Shown here: in pieces, positions 8,612-17,716 of the stretch | Position numbering within the stretch: the stretch's first letter is position 1 | Layout: every line of letters begins with the position of its first letter | Assembly: GCA_002328075.1 (NCBI GenBank) | Contig: DCVT01000020.1 | Coordinates: 1-64,000 of the forward strand | Direction: 5' to 3' | Source: Anaerolineales bacterium UBA2181 | Lineage (GTDB): Bacteria; Chloroflexota; Anaerolineae; Promineifilales; UBA4811 | Length of the DNA: 64,000 nucleotides | Made by a program: the position numbers and the translations under genes | The notes under the pieces: model-generated | The model's database searches: none | What the model was told of the DNA's origin: nothing | What the model saw: the letters and a program-made list of their open reading frames with translations, nothing else

Positions 8612-9013
8612 TTATGCTTCCGAAATAACCTTCAGCCCGGCGATACCGGCAAAGTCACCGCCGTTGTGAGTGACCCGAGGGCATCCGTGACGCAAGGCTG
8701 TGGCAGCGATCCAGGCATCCTGTACCGAAATCGGTTTGCCCAAACGCTGGCGATCAGCGCAGATCCGTCCCCATCCCCGACAAAGCGCATGATCGCAAGG
8801 CACAATGACCTAGCTGCGCAATCTCTCCTCAAGCCGAGCCGGCCTTCGTTGTCCCCAGTTGCGCACATAGGCCCACTGGTACAGCTCGGCCACGGTCATT
8901 AACGAGACTGTCAGTGTCTTGCCTTCCAGTTGCGGGCGGTATGCCAGGGCACGAGTACCGCCCTTGAACATAAAGGACACCACATCGGTGTCCACGACGA
9001 CGAAATCGTTCAC
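8612..9013 (-). pseudogene. vapC: PIN-domain toxin (VapC family) with one in-frame TAG
   Basis: VapC toxins are Mg-dependent RNases. All four acidic positions are present: D in VVVDTDVVSFM, E in VSLMTVAELYQWA, D in VQDAWIAATAL and D in THNGGDF. A single TAG at 8810-8812 stands in the middle (EERLRS-stop-VIVPCDHAL) and the frame continues unchanged to the stop at 8612. The GTG start at 9013 overlaps the antitoxin stop as GTGA, the usual coupling of these pairs. Apart from that codon the toxin is complete at about 133 residues. Either it is inactivated or the stop is an assembly error. Confidence 0.8.
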
Positions 9014-9318
9014 GCACTCACCTCGGCCGGATTCTGGCGTCGGCACTCACGAACGGCCGCCATGAAATCGTCTACCGATTCGTCCTCGGGCCAGCTGCCC
9101 AGTAACGCATCCAGGTCGTCCACCGGCGGGACACCCTGGGTTTCAGCCAGCATCTGCATGTCGGCGCCTTCCCAAAAGCCCAAGTCCGGCCGCGTATCAG
9201 GAAGAGCCTGCTCCAGGCCGGGCAGAACCTCCGCTACCACGCGCAGCCTATCGCGCGGTGGCAATTGGCGCAAGAGCTGCAGCACCCTCTCCGCGCTCAC
9301 CGTACGAGTGTCCACCAT
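9010..9318 (-). CDS. Putative antitoxin partner of the PIN toxin
   Basis: 102 residues from ATG 9318. It begins VDTRTVSAERVLQLLRQLPP, followed by RDRLRVVAEVLPGLE and an acidic C-terminus (LGSWPEDESVDDFMAAVREC). The first half looks like a helical dimerisation segment and the acidic tail could wrap the basic toxin. It is not clearly AbrB, Phd or RHH, so the identification rests on position: it is upstream of and coupled to the PIN gene by a four-base overlap. Similar small proteins often precede PIN genes in Chloroflexota, as I recall. Confidence 0.6.
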   Translation of the reverse strand: MVDTRTVSAERVLQLLRQLPPRDRLRVVAEVLPGLEQALPDTRPDLGFWEGADMQMLAETQGVPPVDDLDALLGSWPEDESVDDFMAAVRECRRQNPAEVSA

Positions 9319-9411
9319 ACCACCTCCGCAACCTACTTCGCTCCAACTGTACTCGACGGGCCTGGGAGGGCAAGATGTTGGGGGTCTAAGCGTATTCCCC
9401 ACACGCGTACG

Positions 9412-9741
9412 GGTGGATCATCTCCGCGTGCTGATTCGCCCGGTGGTGCCGTCGGCCCGGCCGCATTTCTGGCGGCGGCAGGACGGGGTCGAGGTGGATT
9501 CGGTGATCGACATGGACGGCGCCGGTTGGCGGTTGACGCCAAGCGGTCGGACCGGTCCAGATTCCGCGATCTGACCGGCATTCAGACCTTTCTCAGCCGG
9601 CACCCCCGAGCAGCCGGCCGGCTGCCGATCCACGGCGGGCGCGAGATCCGGCGGATGGGTGAAAACATCCTGGCCATTCCGTGGCCCTTGATCACGGGAG
9701 CGGCTATCGGGCCGGCAAGCCCGCCTGACCGGACGGCCTGA
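9412..9741 (+). pseudogene. C-terminal remnant of a DUF4143-type AAA ATPase
   Basis: VDHLRVLIRPVVPSARPHFW then RRQDGVEVDSVIDMDG is read in one frame, and LAVDAKRSDRSRFRDLTGIQ then TFLSRHPRAAGRLPIHGGRE in the next after a shift near 9525. This matches the C-terminal nuclease-like part of ATPases that have an AAA domain plus DUF4143 (EVDFV...E.K motif). The ATPase domain is missing. It lies between the toxin pair and the exporter operon, tail to tail with the latter. Confidence 0.6.
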
Positions 9742-9799
9742 GCAGGCAAGCAGCGGAACGCCGCTGGAAACCCGGCTCGGCCGGCCGGACCGCGCCGGG

Positions 9800-11110
9800 T
9801 CAAAACCTGGCGTCGGCCGGCATTCCCATCTTGAGCAGCCCATCAGGGTTCGGCAGCCGGATCACCACCGCGTAGAAGGTGTTGAGGCGCTGCTCCACCG
9901 TGGTCACGTTGCGCGGCGTGTACTCGGGCTGGTCACCGATCCGGATCACGCGGCCCTCAAACGACCGGCCTGGAAAGCTATCCACGGTCACTCCGGCCGA
10001 TTGGCCCAGCCGGACCTGCCCGATCCGGTTCTCCGGCACGTAGACCACCAGCGTCGTCTCGCTGAGATCCGCCAGCGACAGGATGGTGGCGACCGGCGCG
10101 GCCAGCTCGCCCGGCTGCATCGCCTGGCTCACCACGACGCCGTCCAGCGGGCTGGTGAGGGTGAGCAGCTCGACCTGCACCCTGAGCGCGTTGGCCTCGG
10201 CCTCTTTCTGGGCCAGGGCGGCGCGGGCCACCGACACCTCCTGCACGGTGGGACCGGCCCGCAGGTCGTCCAGCCGGGCCTGGGCCACCTGCACCCCTGC
10301 CTCGGCGATCCGGTATTGGCCCTCGGCCAGGTGCGCCCGGGCAATCAACCCCAGCGGCTCCCGGCGGATGATCCACAACCAGTTGAGCAGTGTCTGGGCG
10401 GCTTGCTGCTCGGCCTGCGCCGCCGCCAACGCCTCCTCGGCCGCTTGCACCTGCAGGTCGGCCGCCTGCCGTTCCCGCCCGCTTTTCTGGTCGCGCAACA
10501 GCTTTTCGCGCGCCAGTTGGGCCTCGGCCAGCTCCACCGCCTGCTCCGCCAGTGCGACCTGGGTGCGGGTCTGAGCGATCTGGGCGTCAAGCGCTTGCGG
10601 ATTGTCGATCTCCCGTTGGGCATTCTCCCAGGCCCTGAGCGACCCATCGCGCTGGGCCTGCGCCAGCGCCAGGGCCGCCTGCGCCGCTGCCAGCACCTCG
10701 GCCTGCGGGCCGGCCTGGACCACCGCCAGGTCGGCCCGGGCGGTTTCGACGGCCGCTTCCGCCAGCGAGAGCTGGAGCAGCAGCGGGGTGGCGTCCAGGA
10801 CCACCAGCACTACACCCTCCTGAACTGCGGCGCCGGCCGCAGCCCGCACCTCCAGCAGGCGGCCGCCCACCTCGCTGGCGACGCGGACCTGTCGGGCCTC
10901 GATGGTGCCCGAGGCCATCAAGGGTTCAGCGAGTCCGTCCGGAGCGGAGGTATCTGCCGCCCGCACCGTGATCCACTCGGCCAGGTTGCCCGCCCCGCCG
11001 GTCTGGCATCCGCCGACCAGCAGCAGCACCGATGCTGCCAGAGCAACGCGCGCGCCGGGCCTCCTGATGGTGAGGTGCAACGGGTGGAGCCGAGACCGCT
11101 TGGGTTCCAT
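9800..11110 (-). CDS. HlyD-type periplasmic adaptor lipoprotein
   Basis: A 436-residue adaptor subunit with a lipobox-like signal (LAASVLLLVGGC), then the first half of a biotinyl-lipoyl domain (VASEVGGRLLEVRAAAGAAV), a long coiled coil rich in A, Q and E (residues 120-270), and the second lipoyl half with a beta-barrel (LSDLSETTL-like segment, VYVPENRIGQVRLGQSAGV, FEGRVIRIGDQ). Such proteins link an ABC transporter to the outside or to an outer layer. It is the last gene of a seven-gene operon and follows a paralogous adaptor by five bases. It may have arisen by duplication of that gene. Confidence 0.88.
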   Translation of the reverse strand: MEPKRSRLHPLHLTIRRPGARVALAASVLLLVGGCQTGGAGNLAEWITVRAADTSAPDGLAEPLMASGTIEARQVRVASEVGGRLLEVRAAAGAAVQEGVVLVVLDATPLLLQLSLAEAAVETARADLAVVQAGPQAEVLAAAQAALALAQAQRDGSLRAWENAQREIDNPQALDAQIAQTRTQVALAEQAVELAEAQLAREKLLRDQKSGRERQAADLQVQAAEEALAAAQAEQQAAQTLLNWLWIIRREPLGLIARAHLAEGQYRIAEAGVQVAQARLDDLRAGPTVQEVSVARAALAQKEAEANALRVQVELLTLTSPLDGVVVSQAMQPGELAAPVATILSLADLSETTLVVYVPENRIGQVRLGQSAGVTVDSFPGRSFEGRVIRIGDQPEYTPRNVTTVEQRLNTFYAVVIRLPNPDGLLKMGMPADARF

Positions 11111-11115
11111 GGTAG

Positions 11116-12681
11116 TTACTGATCCTCAGGAGGTGCCAGGAGCACATCGGCCGGCATCCCCGGTTTGAGCAGGCCCAGCGGGTTGGGAATGCGGACGGTG
11201 ACTGCAAAGACCAGGTTGGCCCGCACCTCCTGGGTGGCCACGTTGCGGGGGGTAAACTGGGCCTGATCGGCGATATGGCTCACCTCTCCCGCGAACCGCT
11301 CCCCGGGGAAACTATCCACCATGACCTCGGCCTGCTGCCCCAATCGGATCCGCCCGATCCAGTTCTGCGGCACGTAGACCACCAGGTTCAGCCGGGTCAG
11401 GTCGGCGATAGACAGAAGGGTCGCGCCGCGCGCTGCCACTTCCCCCGGGTGAGCAGCCACACTGATCACCGTGCCGTGCCGGGGCGAGAACAGCGACGCC
11501 ATGTCGCGTTGTCGCTGGAGGGCAGACACGGCCGCCTGCGCCTGCGATACCCGCGCTTCCAGGGCCGCGATCTGTTCCGGGCTGGCGCCCGCCTGCAACG
11601 CTGCCACCTGGGCTTTGGCCGTCGCCACCTGGGCGTCGGCCTCCGCCAGAGCGCACAGCGCCTGGTCGGCCTGGGCCTCCAACGCCTGGGGATGCTGATA
11701 CTGGGAGTACAGGGTGTACAGCGATCGCTGACTGCCCTCCTGCTGCGCCAGCGCCGCGTTCACCCCGACCCACGCCTGCCACCACCGGTTGGGCATCAGA
11801 TGCAGCTCCAGGGGCAGGTCCACCTCCACCCATTTGTAGAGCGTATACCTTCCCCCCTGGACCTGGAGCTCATAGTCCCGAAACCGGTAGGTTCCGTCCG
11901 CAATCCCGGAAATCGGGTCCAGAATCTCGGGGGGTATCTCCACCGGCAGGTCATCAACCGAACCACTGGCAACCTCCAACTGGCGCGGCCCGCTCCCCAA
12001 TTCCACCTGCAACTCGTCGAATTTGTCTTTGCCCAGTTCGGCCGCATCCTTGAGCGCCGTCGCCTGGGCCACCTGATGCTGAGCGGCCACCGCCTGCGCC
12101 TGGGCGACCGCGATTTGCAGGAGGATCTCCTGCGGGTTCTCCACCAGCGCCAATGTGTCGCTGACTGCTTGCCGGGCGGCCAGCCGGGCAGATTCGGCCT
12201 GCGCCAATTGTGCCTGGGCGATGGAGACCCGGCCCGGCCTAGCTCCGGCCCGGGCCTGCGCCAGGCCCGCCTGGGCGACGGCCACCAGCGCTTCGGCCGA
12301 CTCGATCTGCGCCTCCAGTTGGCGGGCGTCCAGTTGGACCAGGAGTTGCCCCGGCGAGACCGAGTCCCCTTCGGCGACCATCATGCCCGCTATGCGCCCG
12401 CCCAACTCGCTGGCGATGGCCACCTGGTCCGCCTGGATGACTCCGGCGGCGCGCACTGCCTGGGCTTCGGCTGTTTGCGCGCCGCCCAATAGCTCCAGGA
12501 CCGGCTGACGGAGTTCGGCCGGGAGCCGCGTGGCGGCCTGGCGGAGATATTCCCGCGGTTGCTGCCCCGGTTCGTAGAGGAACTGAAAAAAGAGCAACCC
12601 GCCCAGCACCAGCCCGATCAGGCCGGCCAGCAGGCGGTTGCGGCGTTGTCTCCCGGGTCTCGGCGGTGGCGCAGTGCTCAT
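11116..12681 (-). CDS. HlyD-type adaptor subunit, membrane anchored
   Basis: 521 residues from ATG 12681. One N-terminal membrane segment (LLAGLIGLVLGGLLFFQFLY), then lipoyl halves around a coiled coil, and a C-terminal beta-barrel (VYVPQNWIGRIRLGQQAEV). An insertion of about 90 residues (VELGSGPRQLEVASGSVDDL to NRWWQAW) interrupts the coiled coil and is absent from the next adaptor. It starts five bases after the stop of the ATPase gene. The start is preceded by GGGGAGCGTGAGCGCC, so ribosome re-initiation from the upstream gene is likely. Confidence 0.88.
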   Translation of the reverse strand: MSTAPPPRPGRQRRNRLLAGLIGLVLGGLLFFQFLYEPGQQPREYLRQAATRLPAELRQPVLELLGGAQTAEAQAVRAAGVIQADQVAIASELGGRIAGMMVAEGDSVSPGQLLVQLDARQLEAQIESAEALVAVAQAGLAQARAGARPGRVSIAQAQLAQAESARLAARQAVSDTLALVENPQEILLQIAVAQAQAVAAQHQVAQATALKDAAELGKDKFDELQVELGSGPRQLEVASGSVDDLPVEIPPEILDPISGIADGTYRFRDYELQVQGGRYTLYKWVEVDLPLELHLMPNRWWQAWVGVNAALAQQEGSQRSLYTLYSQYQHPQALEAQADQALCALAEADAQVATAKAQVAALQAGASPEQIAALEARVSQAQAAVSALQRQRDMASLFSPRHGTVISVAAHPGEVAARGATLLSIADLTRLNLVVYVPQNWIGRIRLGQQAEVMVDSFPGERFAGEVSHIADQAQFTPRNVATQEVRANLVFAVTVRIPNPLGLLKPGMPADVLLAPPEDQ

Positions 12682-12686
12682 GGCGC

Positions 12687-13634
12687 TCACGCTCCCCTCG
12701 GTTTGACCGACGCGATGAACACATCCTCCAGGGTGGGTGCGATCCACTCGATGCCGACCACCCGAATACCCGCCTCCTCCAACAGCGTCCGGATGGCGGG
12801 CTGAAGGCGTTCGGCATCCGGAACCACCACGTGAAGCTGGGCGCCGTACAGGGCGATATCGTCGAGCGGGATCTGCTTGCCGGTGAGGGCGGTCCGCAGC
12901 ACAAGCATGGCTTTCTCGGCGGGGTCGCAGGTGACCTCGAGCACCTGACCCTGCATCTGGAGCGTCTTGAGTCGCTCGGGCGTGTCCAGCGCCACCAGCC
13001 GGCCGTCGCTGATAAAGCCGACTCGCTGGCAGAGCTCGGCCTCGTCCATATAGTGGGTGGTGACCATCACCGTTACTCCCTCGCGGGCCATGGTGTAGAT
13101 GAGGTCCCAGAACTCGCGGCGGCTGATGGGGTCTACCCCCGCAGTGGGTTCGTCCAAAAAGACCACCGCCGGCCGGTGCACGATGGCACAACCCAACGCC
13201 AGCCGCTGCTTCCATCCACCGGAGAGACTGGCGGTGAGCTGGTGCTCCCGTCCCGTCAGGCCGGCCATCTCCAGGATCTCGGCGCGGCGGCGGCGGAGCG
13301 TCCGCCCGCCGAGCCCGTAGGCCTGGCCGTAAAAGCGTATGTTCTCTCCGGCCGTCAGGTCGTGGTAGAGGGTGAAAAGTTGCGACATGTACCCTACGTG
13401 GGCCTGCATCGCCTTGGCCTGGGTCGCCGGATCGTAACCCAACACCTGGCAGCGCCCGCTGGTAGGCCTGACCAGCCCCAGCAGCATCCGCAGGGTGGTG
13501 GTCTTGCCGGCTCCGTTGGGCCCCAACCAGCCGTACACCTCGCCGCGCTGGATCTCAAAGCTGACGCCATCAACGGCCACAAAGCCGCCGAACTGCTTGG
13601 TCAGGTCCTGGACCACAATCGCCGGCCGGCTCAT
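12687..13634 (-). CDS. ABC transporter ATP-binding protein (second of two)
   Basis: 315 residues. Walker A GPNGAGKTTTL, signature LSGGWKQRLALG, Walker B VVFLDEPTAGVD and H-loop TTHYMDEAELC are all present. A C-terminal domain of about 80 residues (LQMQGQVLEVTCDPAEKAML) is typical of the DrrA/YhhG drug-exporter group. It energises one of the two ABC-2 permeases. Its start overlaps the preceding ATPase stop by four bases. Two separate ATPases and two permeases suggest a heterodimeric transporter like YhhJ/YbhF-type exporters. Confidence 0.93.
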   Translation of the reverse strand: MSRPAIVVQDLTKQFGGFVAVDGVSFEIQRGEVYGWLGPNGAGKTTTLRMLLGLVRPTSGRCQVLGYDPATQAKAMQAHVGYMSQLFTLYHDLTAGENIRFYGQAYGLGGRTLRRRRAEILEMAGLTGREHQLTASLSGGWKQRLALGCAIVHRPAVVFLDEPTAGVDPISRREFWDLIYTMAREGVTVMVTTHYMDEAELCQRVGFISDGRLVALDTPERLKTLQMQGQVLEVTCDPAEKAMLVLRTALTGKQIPLDDIALYGAQLHVVVPDAERLQPAIRTLLEEAGIRVVGIEWIAPTLEDVFIASVKPRGA

Positions 13635-14620
13635 GGTACCCGCCTGTCGGCCGGATGATCCGGCGCCAATGCATCCCGGCTTTGCCGCCGGATCAACCAG
13701 ATGAAAGCCTCTTCCATGCGCGGCTCGATCTCCCGCATTCCCTGGCAGGTGATGGCCTGCGCCGCCAGGGCAGTCTCGATCTCGCCACGTCGCCGATTGG
13801 AGTCGTCAACCAGGACATGGAGCATGGATCCGTAGCTCTGAACCTCCAACACGCCCTCCAGGCCATCCACCACGGGAGCGGCCCGTTGCCGGTCAGAGGG
13901 GGTGAACTCGAGCAGGCGTCCGGGAAGCCTTGCCTTGATGGCGGCCGGCGTGTCGCTGGCCACCAGCCGCCCCTGATACATCAGGCCGATTCGGTGGCAG
14001 CGTTCGGCCTCGTCCATATACGGGGTGCAGAAAAAGACCGTCAGTCGCTTTTCGGCCCGCAGGCTGGCCAGCAGGTTCCAGAACTCGCGCCGGCTGACCG
14101 GGTCCACCCCCAACGTGGGTTCGTCCAGGAGCAATACGCGCGGTTCGTGAACCATGCTGCACGCGAGCGCCAGCTTTTTCTTCATTCCGCCAGAGAGTTT
14201 TCCGGCCGGCCGGCCGGTGAAGCGACTGAGCCCGGCGAATTCCAGCAGATCGGGGATGCGCCGCTGCTGCTCGCGGCGGCTCACACCGTGTACCTGCGCG
14301 AAGAAGCGCATGTTCTCCATGACCGTCAACTCCGGCGGCAGCGCGAACTGCTGGGCGATGTAGCCGACTCGCTCGCGTATCGCAAAGGGTTCCTTCATCG
14401 AGTCATAGCCCAGGACGCTGGAGCGCCCGCCCGTGCGTCGCAGCAGCCCCAGGATCACCCGAGTGGTGGTGGTCTTGCCGGCGCCGTCCGGCCCGATCAA
14501 CCCAAAGGTCTCGCCCGGCGCAACCTGCAGCGAGACATCGGACACCGCCGTCACCAGCCGCTTGCGGGTGTGGAACTGCTTTAGCAGGCCCTCAGTGGCG
14601 ATGGTCGGCTCCTGGTGCAT
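13631..14620 (-). CDS. ABC transporter ATP-binding protein (first of two)
   Basis: 329 residues with Walker A GPDGAGKTTTTRV, signature LSGGMKKKLALA, Walker B VLLLDEPTLGVD and a C-terminal DrrA-type extension (ARLPGRLLEFTPSDRQ). The H-loop region reads FFCTPYMDEAERC, so proline replaces the usual histidine of T-H-Y: this is a possible degenerate catalytic site in a heterodimer. It has an ATGA overlap with the next gene and a 31-bp gap to the permease upstream. Confidence 0.92.
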   Translation of the reverse strand: MHQEPTIATEGLLKQFHTRKRLVTAVSDVSLQVAPGETFGLIGPDGAGKTTTTRVILGLLRRTGGRSSVLGYDSMKEPFAIRERVGYIAQQFALPPELTVMENMRFFAQVHGVSRREQQRRIPDLLEFAGLSRFTGRPAGKLSGGMKKKLALACSMVHEPRVLLLDEPTLGVDPVSRREFWNLLASLRAEKRLTVFFCTPYMDEAERCHRIGLMYQGRLVASDTPAAIKARLPGRLLEFTPSDRQRAAPVVDGLEGVLEVQSYGSMLHVLVDDSNRRRGEIETALAAQAITCQGMREIEPRMEEAFIWLIRRQSRDALAPDHPADRRVP

Positions 14621-14651
14621 CGGTCCTGGACTCCTCTGTCTCCGCCGGCGG

Positions 14652-15797
14652 TCAATCCAGCCGTTTCTGAAAGGTGCCGGCCGCCACGGTCATGACCACC
14701 GCCGCATAGATGGCCAGCACGACGACATCATTCTGGACAAACGACAGGCCAACCCCTTTGGTAAAGATGCCGCGGACGATCCGGATAAAGTAGGTGAGGG
14801 GGATCAGGTCCCCCACAACTCGGACGGCCATCGGCATCGTTTCGCGCGGGTAGATGAACCCGGTCAACAGCAGACTGAACAGCATCAGCAACACCGATAC
14901 CTGCTGCGCCTCTTTCTGGGTCCGAGTGACCGTGGAGACCAGCAGCCCCAGCCCCAGCCCGCAGACGAGAAAGAGCACTGACAGGCCGGCAAACAGCCAG
15001 GGGTCGCCGCGAAAGGGGACGCCGAACCAAAAGACCCCCGCGAGGGTCACGCCCGACATCCCGAACGCGGCCAGCAGGACGTTGGGAACCATCTTGGCGA
15101 TCATCAACTCCATCGGCCGGATCGGCGTGACCAGCAGTTGCTCCAGGGTCCCCAACTCGCGTTCCCGCACCACCGCCATGGCAGTCAGATTGACGGTCAT
15201 CAGTTGGAGCAGCATAGCGGCCATGGCGGGCACGATAAAGACCAGGTCATCCATGACCGGGTTGAAAAGGATGTGGGTGGACGTCTGAATGGGCAACCTG
15301 AACAGCGCGGTGTCCACCTGGCTGCCCAGGCGGCCGACCTTTTCCGCCATCAACTGAAGGGCCTGGTCCTGGACGACGGCGACCGCCGCGCTGTAGCCCG
15401 ACTGCACGGTGAACGAGTCGGATCCGTCCAGCAGGATGAGCACCTGCCCCCGCCCGCGTTCCACCTCGGCCGCCAGGCCCGGCGGGATGACCAGCCCCGC
15501 TCGCACCCGCCCGCGGTCGATGGCGTCGATGACCTGCGCCTCATTCTCCAGGATCAGCTCGACGTCAAAGTACCCGGAGAGCTCCAGCGCCTTGATCAGC
15601 TGCCGGCTGCGGACGTCCTGGCTCAGATCGGCGACCGCGGTGGGGATATGGTCTACCGTCATGTCCACCGCGTAGGCAAAGAGGAAAAGCTCGATAAAGG
15701 GGATCGCCAGCATGATGCCCAATGTGGTCCGGTCTCGCACCAGTTGGACCATCTCCTTGCGGATCAGCGCTGCCAGTCGCTTCAACCTGATGCCCAT
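14652..15797 (-). CDS. ABC-2 family permease (second of two)
   Basis: 381 residues. The topology is one N-terminal membrane segment (GIMLAIPFIELFLFAYAVDM), a large extracytoplasmic domain (residues 45-170), and five C-terminal membrane segments. Motifs of the YhhJ/DrrB group are present: VRERELGTLEQLLVTPIRP and GFIYPRETMP. It forms a permease pair with the next gene, with about 50% similarity by eye. Probable substrate: a drug or hydrophobic compound, from the family only. Confidence 0.92.
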   Translation of the reverse strand: MGIRLKRLAALIRKEMVQLVRDRTTLGIMLAIPFIELFLFAYAVDMTVDHIPTAVADLSQDVRSRQLIKALELSGYFDVELILENEAQVIDAIDRGRVRAGLVIPPGLAAEVERGRGQVLILLDGSDSFTVQSGYSAAVAVVQDQALQLMAEKVGRLGSQVDTALFRLPIQTSTHILFNPVMDDLVFIVPAMAAMLLQLMTVNLTAMAVVRERELGTLEQLLVTPIRPMELMIAKMVPNVLLAAFGMSGVTLAGVFWFGVPFRGDPWLFAGLSVLFLVCGLGLGLLVSTVTRTQKEAQQVSVLLMLFSLLLTGFIYPRETMPMAVRVVGDLIPLTYFIRIVRGIFTKGVGLSFVQNDVVVLAIYAAVVMTVAAGTFQKRLD

Positions 15798-15831
15798 GGC
15801 TATCTGCCGACGGTTCGTCCTGCGTATGGTT

Positions 15832-16962
15832 TCATGCCAGGGTCTGCCGGAACGACCGGGCGGCGAAGAACATGATCACCAGGATGTGGATGAACAGCGC
15901 CGCCACGTCTTCCCAGAAATAGGCCATACCAACTCCCTTGGTGATGATGCCTCGGGTGATGGTGATAAAGTAGGTCAGCGGGAACAGATTCCCGACCACC
16001 CGGACGGCCGGTGGCATGGTGTAGCGCGGAAAGATGAAACCGCCCAGCACCAGTCCCACCATGGCGAACAGGGTGATGAGCTGTTGAGCCTGTCGCTGGC
16101 TTGACGAGATGGTGGAGATCAGCAACCCCAGCCCCAACCCCGATATGACGTACATGAAGGAGAGCCAGAGAAACAGCTGCAGGTCGCCGCGGAACGGAAC
16201 CCCGAACCAGAGAATCCCCAGCCCCAGGACGGTGAGCAGGTTGGTGAAGGCGATGAAAATGTTGGGAGTCACCTTTCCGATCATCAGCTCGGCCGGCCGG
16301 ATGGGGGTGACCAACAACTGCTCCAGCGTGCCGACCTCGCGCTCGCGCACGACCGCCATGGCCGTAAGGATCATGCTCTGCACCTGCAACAGCATGGCCA
16401 GCATCCCGGGGATGATGAACCAGAGGTCATCCAGATTGGGGTTGTACAGGATGCGCACCCGCGCATCCAGCGGAGTCCCGCCCACCAGAGTCCCCATCCC
16501 GGCGCGCTCCACGCGGCTCAGCATGACGCTGGTCGCATGGGCCTGAGCAATAGCACTGGCGGCGTTGTAGGCGGATTGGGCAGTAAAGAGGTCAGAGCCA
16601 TCCACCAGGAACAACGCCTGGGCATCGCCGCGCTCCACGCTGGCGGCAAAACCGGGCGGGATGACCATGCCGGCCCGGACCTGAGCGGCGTCAATGGCGT
16701 CCGCTACCCCCTGCTGGTCGGGCACATGGCGCACAACGTCAAAGTAACCCGAGGTGGTCATCGCGTCGACCATAGCGCGGCTGGCGACGTCGAGGCTCTG
16801 GTCCGCCACCGCCAGCGGGATGTGGTCCACGTTCATGCTGATGGCATAACCGTACAGGAAGAGCTGGATCAGCGGCAGCAAGAGCTGAATGATCAGCGTC
16901 CGCCGATCCCGCAGCGTCTGGACGAACTCTTTTTGCATCACCGCCCAGAGGCGTCGGAGCAT
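15832..16962 (-). CDS. ABC-2 family permease (first of two)
   Basis: 376 residues with the same topology as its neighbour: RRTLIIQLLLPLIQLFLYGY near the N-terminus, an external domain, and five C-terminal membrane segments with VREREVGTLEQLLVTPIRPA and GFIFPRYTMPP. It starts 10 bases after the tetR stop, so it belongs to the regulator's transcript. Conservation of the ELGTLEQLLVTP loop between both permeases suggests equivalent contacts with the two ATPases. Confidence 0.92.
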   Translation of the reverse strand: MLRRLWAVMQKEFVQTLRDRRTLIIQLLLPLIQLFLYGYAISMNVDHIPLAVADQSLDVASRAMVDAMTTSGYFDVVRHVPDQQGVADAIDAAQVRAGMVIPPGFAASVERGDAQALFLVDGSDLFTAQSAYNAASAIAQAHATSVMLSRVERAGMGTLVGGTPLDARVRILYNPNLDDLWFIIPGMLAMLLQVQSMILTAMAVVREREVGTLEQLLVTPIRPAELMIGKVTPNIFIAFTNLLTVLGLGILWFGVPFRGDLQLFLWLSFMYVISGLGLGLLISTISSSQRQAQQLITLFAMVGLVLGGFIFPRYTMPPAVRVVGNLFPLTYFITITRGIITKGVGMAYFWEDVAALFIHILVIMFFAARSFRQTLA

Positions 16963-16972
16963 GGGATGTCCT

Positions 16973-17647
16973 TCATGATCCGAGCCAGGCGCCCGCCTGG
17001 CTAGCTTCGTTCGCCGACCGGTTCAACACGCCGTCCAGCAACTGGCTCACGATGGTCTCTGCCAGGGTGTGGCGCTGTTCGGGCGAGGGCAGGGGGGCCA
17101 ACCCGCGCATCGCCGGCAGGATCAGGCCGGCAAACATGCCCATCAGAAGTTGCGCGCTCAACGCCGGGTCGATCGGGCGAAAAACCCCGGCCGCCACGCA
17201 CTCGGCGATGATGGCCGCGAGCGCCCGATGGATCAGCAGCAGGCGGCCCGCCAGGAACTCGTGCAGGATGTCGTCGTCCACCCAGGCCTCGGTGACCAGC
17301 GCGCGGGCAAATGGGAGCTGTGCTTCAGAGATGTTGAGCGCCCGTTCAAAGAGCTCGATCATGGCCGTGCGGTTGTCCAACGGCCCCGCCTGCTGCAAGG
17401 CCGAGAGGAGCAACGGCTCGGTCTCCCGGGCGATGGCCAGCAGGATGTCCCGCTTGCTGGAAAAGTAACCATAGAGCGTGCTCTCGCCCATATCGGTTCG
17501 GAGCGCGATCTCCTTGGTTGAGGTGTTGGTGTACCCCTGGTCGGCAAACAGCTGGGCAGCGGCCGCCAGTATCTGCCGGCGCCGTTGGGCAATGCGTCGC
17601 TGGCGACGATGTTCCGGGTGGCTGGCGGACATGCGTTCCGGTGCCAT
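16973..17647 (-). CDS. TetR-family repressor, first gene of the exporter operon
   Basis: 224 residues. The HTH at residues 20-65 reads RQILAAAAQLFADQGYTNTS, TKEIALRTDMGESTLYGYFS and SKRDILLAIA. The C-terminal ligand domain is helical and has no recognisable ligand signature. Start ATG 17647 is favoured over upstream alternatives because GAAGGAG lies 8 bases before it. It is co-transcribed with the permeases. Two palindromes at 17680-17716 in its leader are the likely operators, so the regulator probably represses its own exporter until a substrate binds. Confidence 0.92.
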   Translation of the reverse strand: MAPERMSASHPEHRRQRRIAQRRRQILAAAAQLFADQGYTNTSTKEIALRTDMGESTLYGYFSSKRDILLAIARETEPLLLSALQQAGPLDNRTAMIELFERALNISEAQLPFARALVTEAWVDDDILHEFLAGRLLLIHRALAAIIAECVAAGVFRPIDPALSAQLLMGMFAGLILPAMRGLAPLPSPEQRHTLAETIVSQLLDGVLNRSANEASQAGAWLGS

Positions 17648-17679
17648 CTGCACTCCTTCTTGCCTCGGCTTGGGCCCGC

Positions 17680-17716
17680 TTCCGAGCGACCGCTCGGAAA
17701 CCGAATGATCGCTCGT
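17680..17716 (-). promoter_or_regulatory. Two tandem TetR-operator-like palindromes
   Basis: TTCCGAGCG-AC-CGCTCGGAA (17680-17699) is a perfect 9-bp palindrome. CCGAATGATCGCTCGT at 17701-17716 matches its core (CCGAGCGACCGCTCGG) at 12 of 16 positions, offset by 19 bases, about two helical turns. Both lie 33-69 bases upstream of the tetR start. Confidence 0.75.

Noticed and set aside
9265..9741. A complete 158-residue gene overlapping the toxin pair
   Set aside because: Only its last about 75 residues resemble a family (DUF4143-type C-terminus); the rest is antisense to the antitoxin gene.
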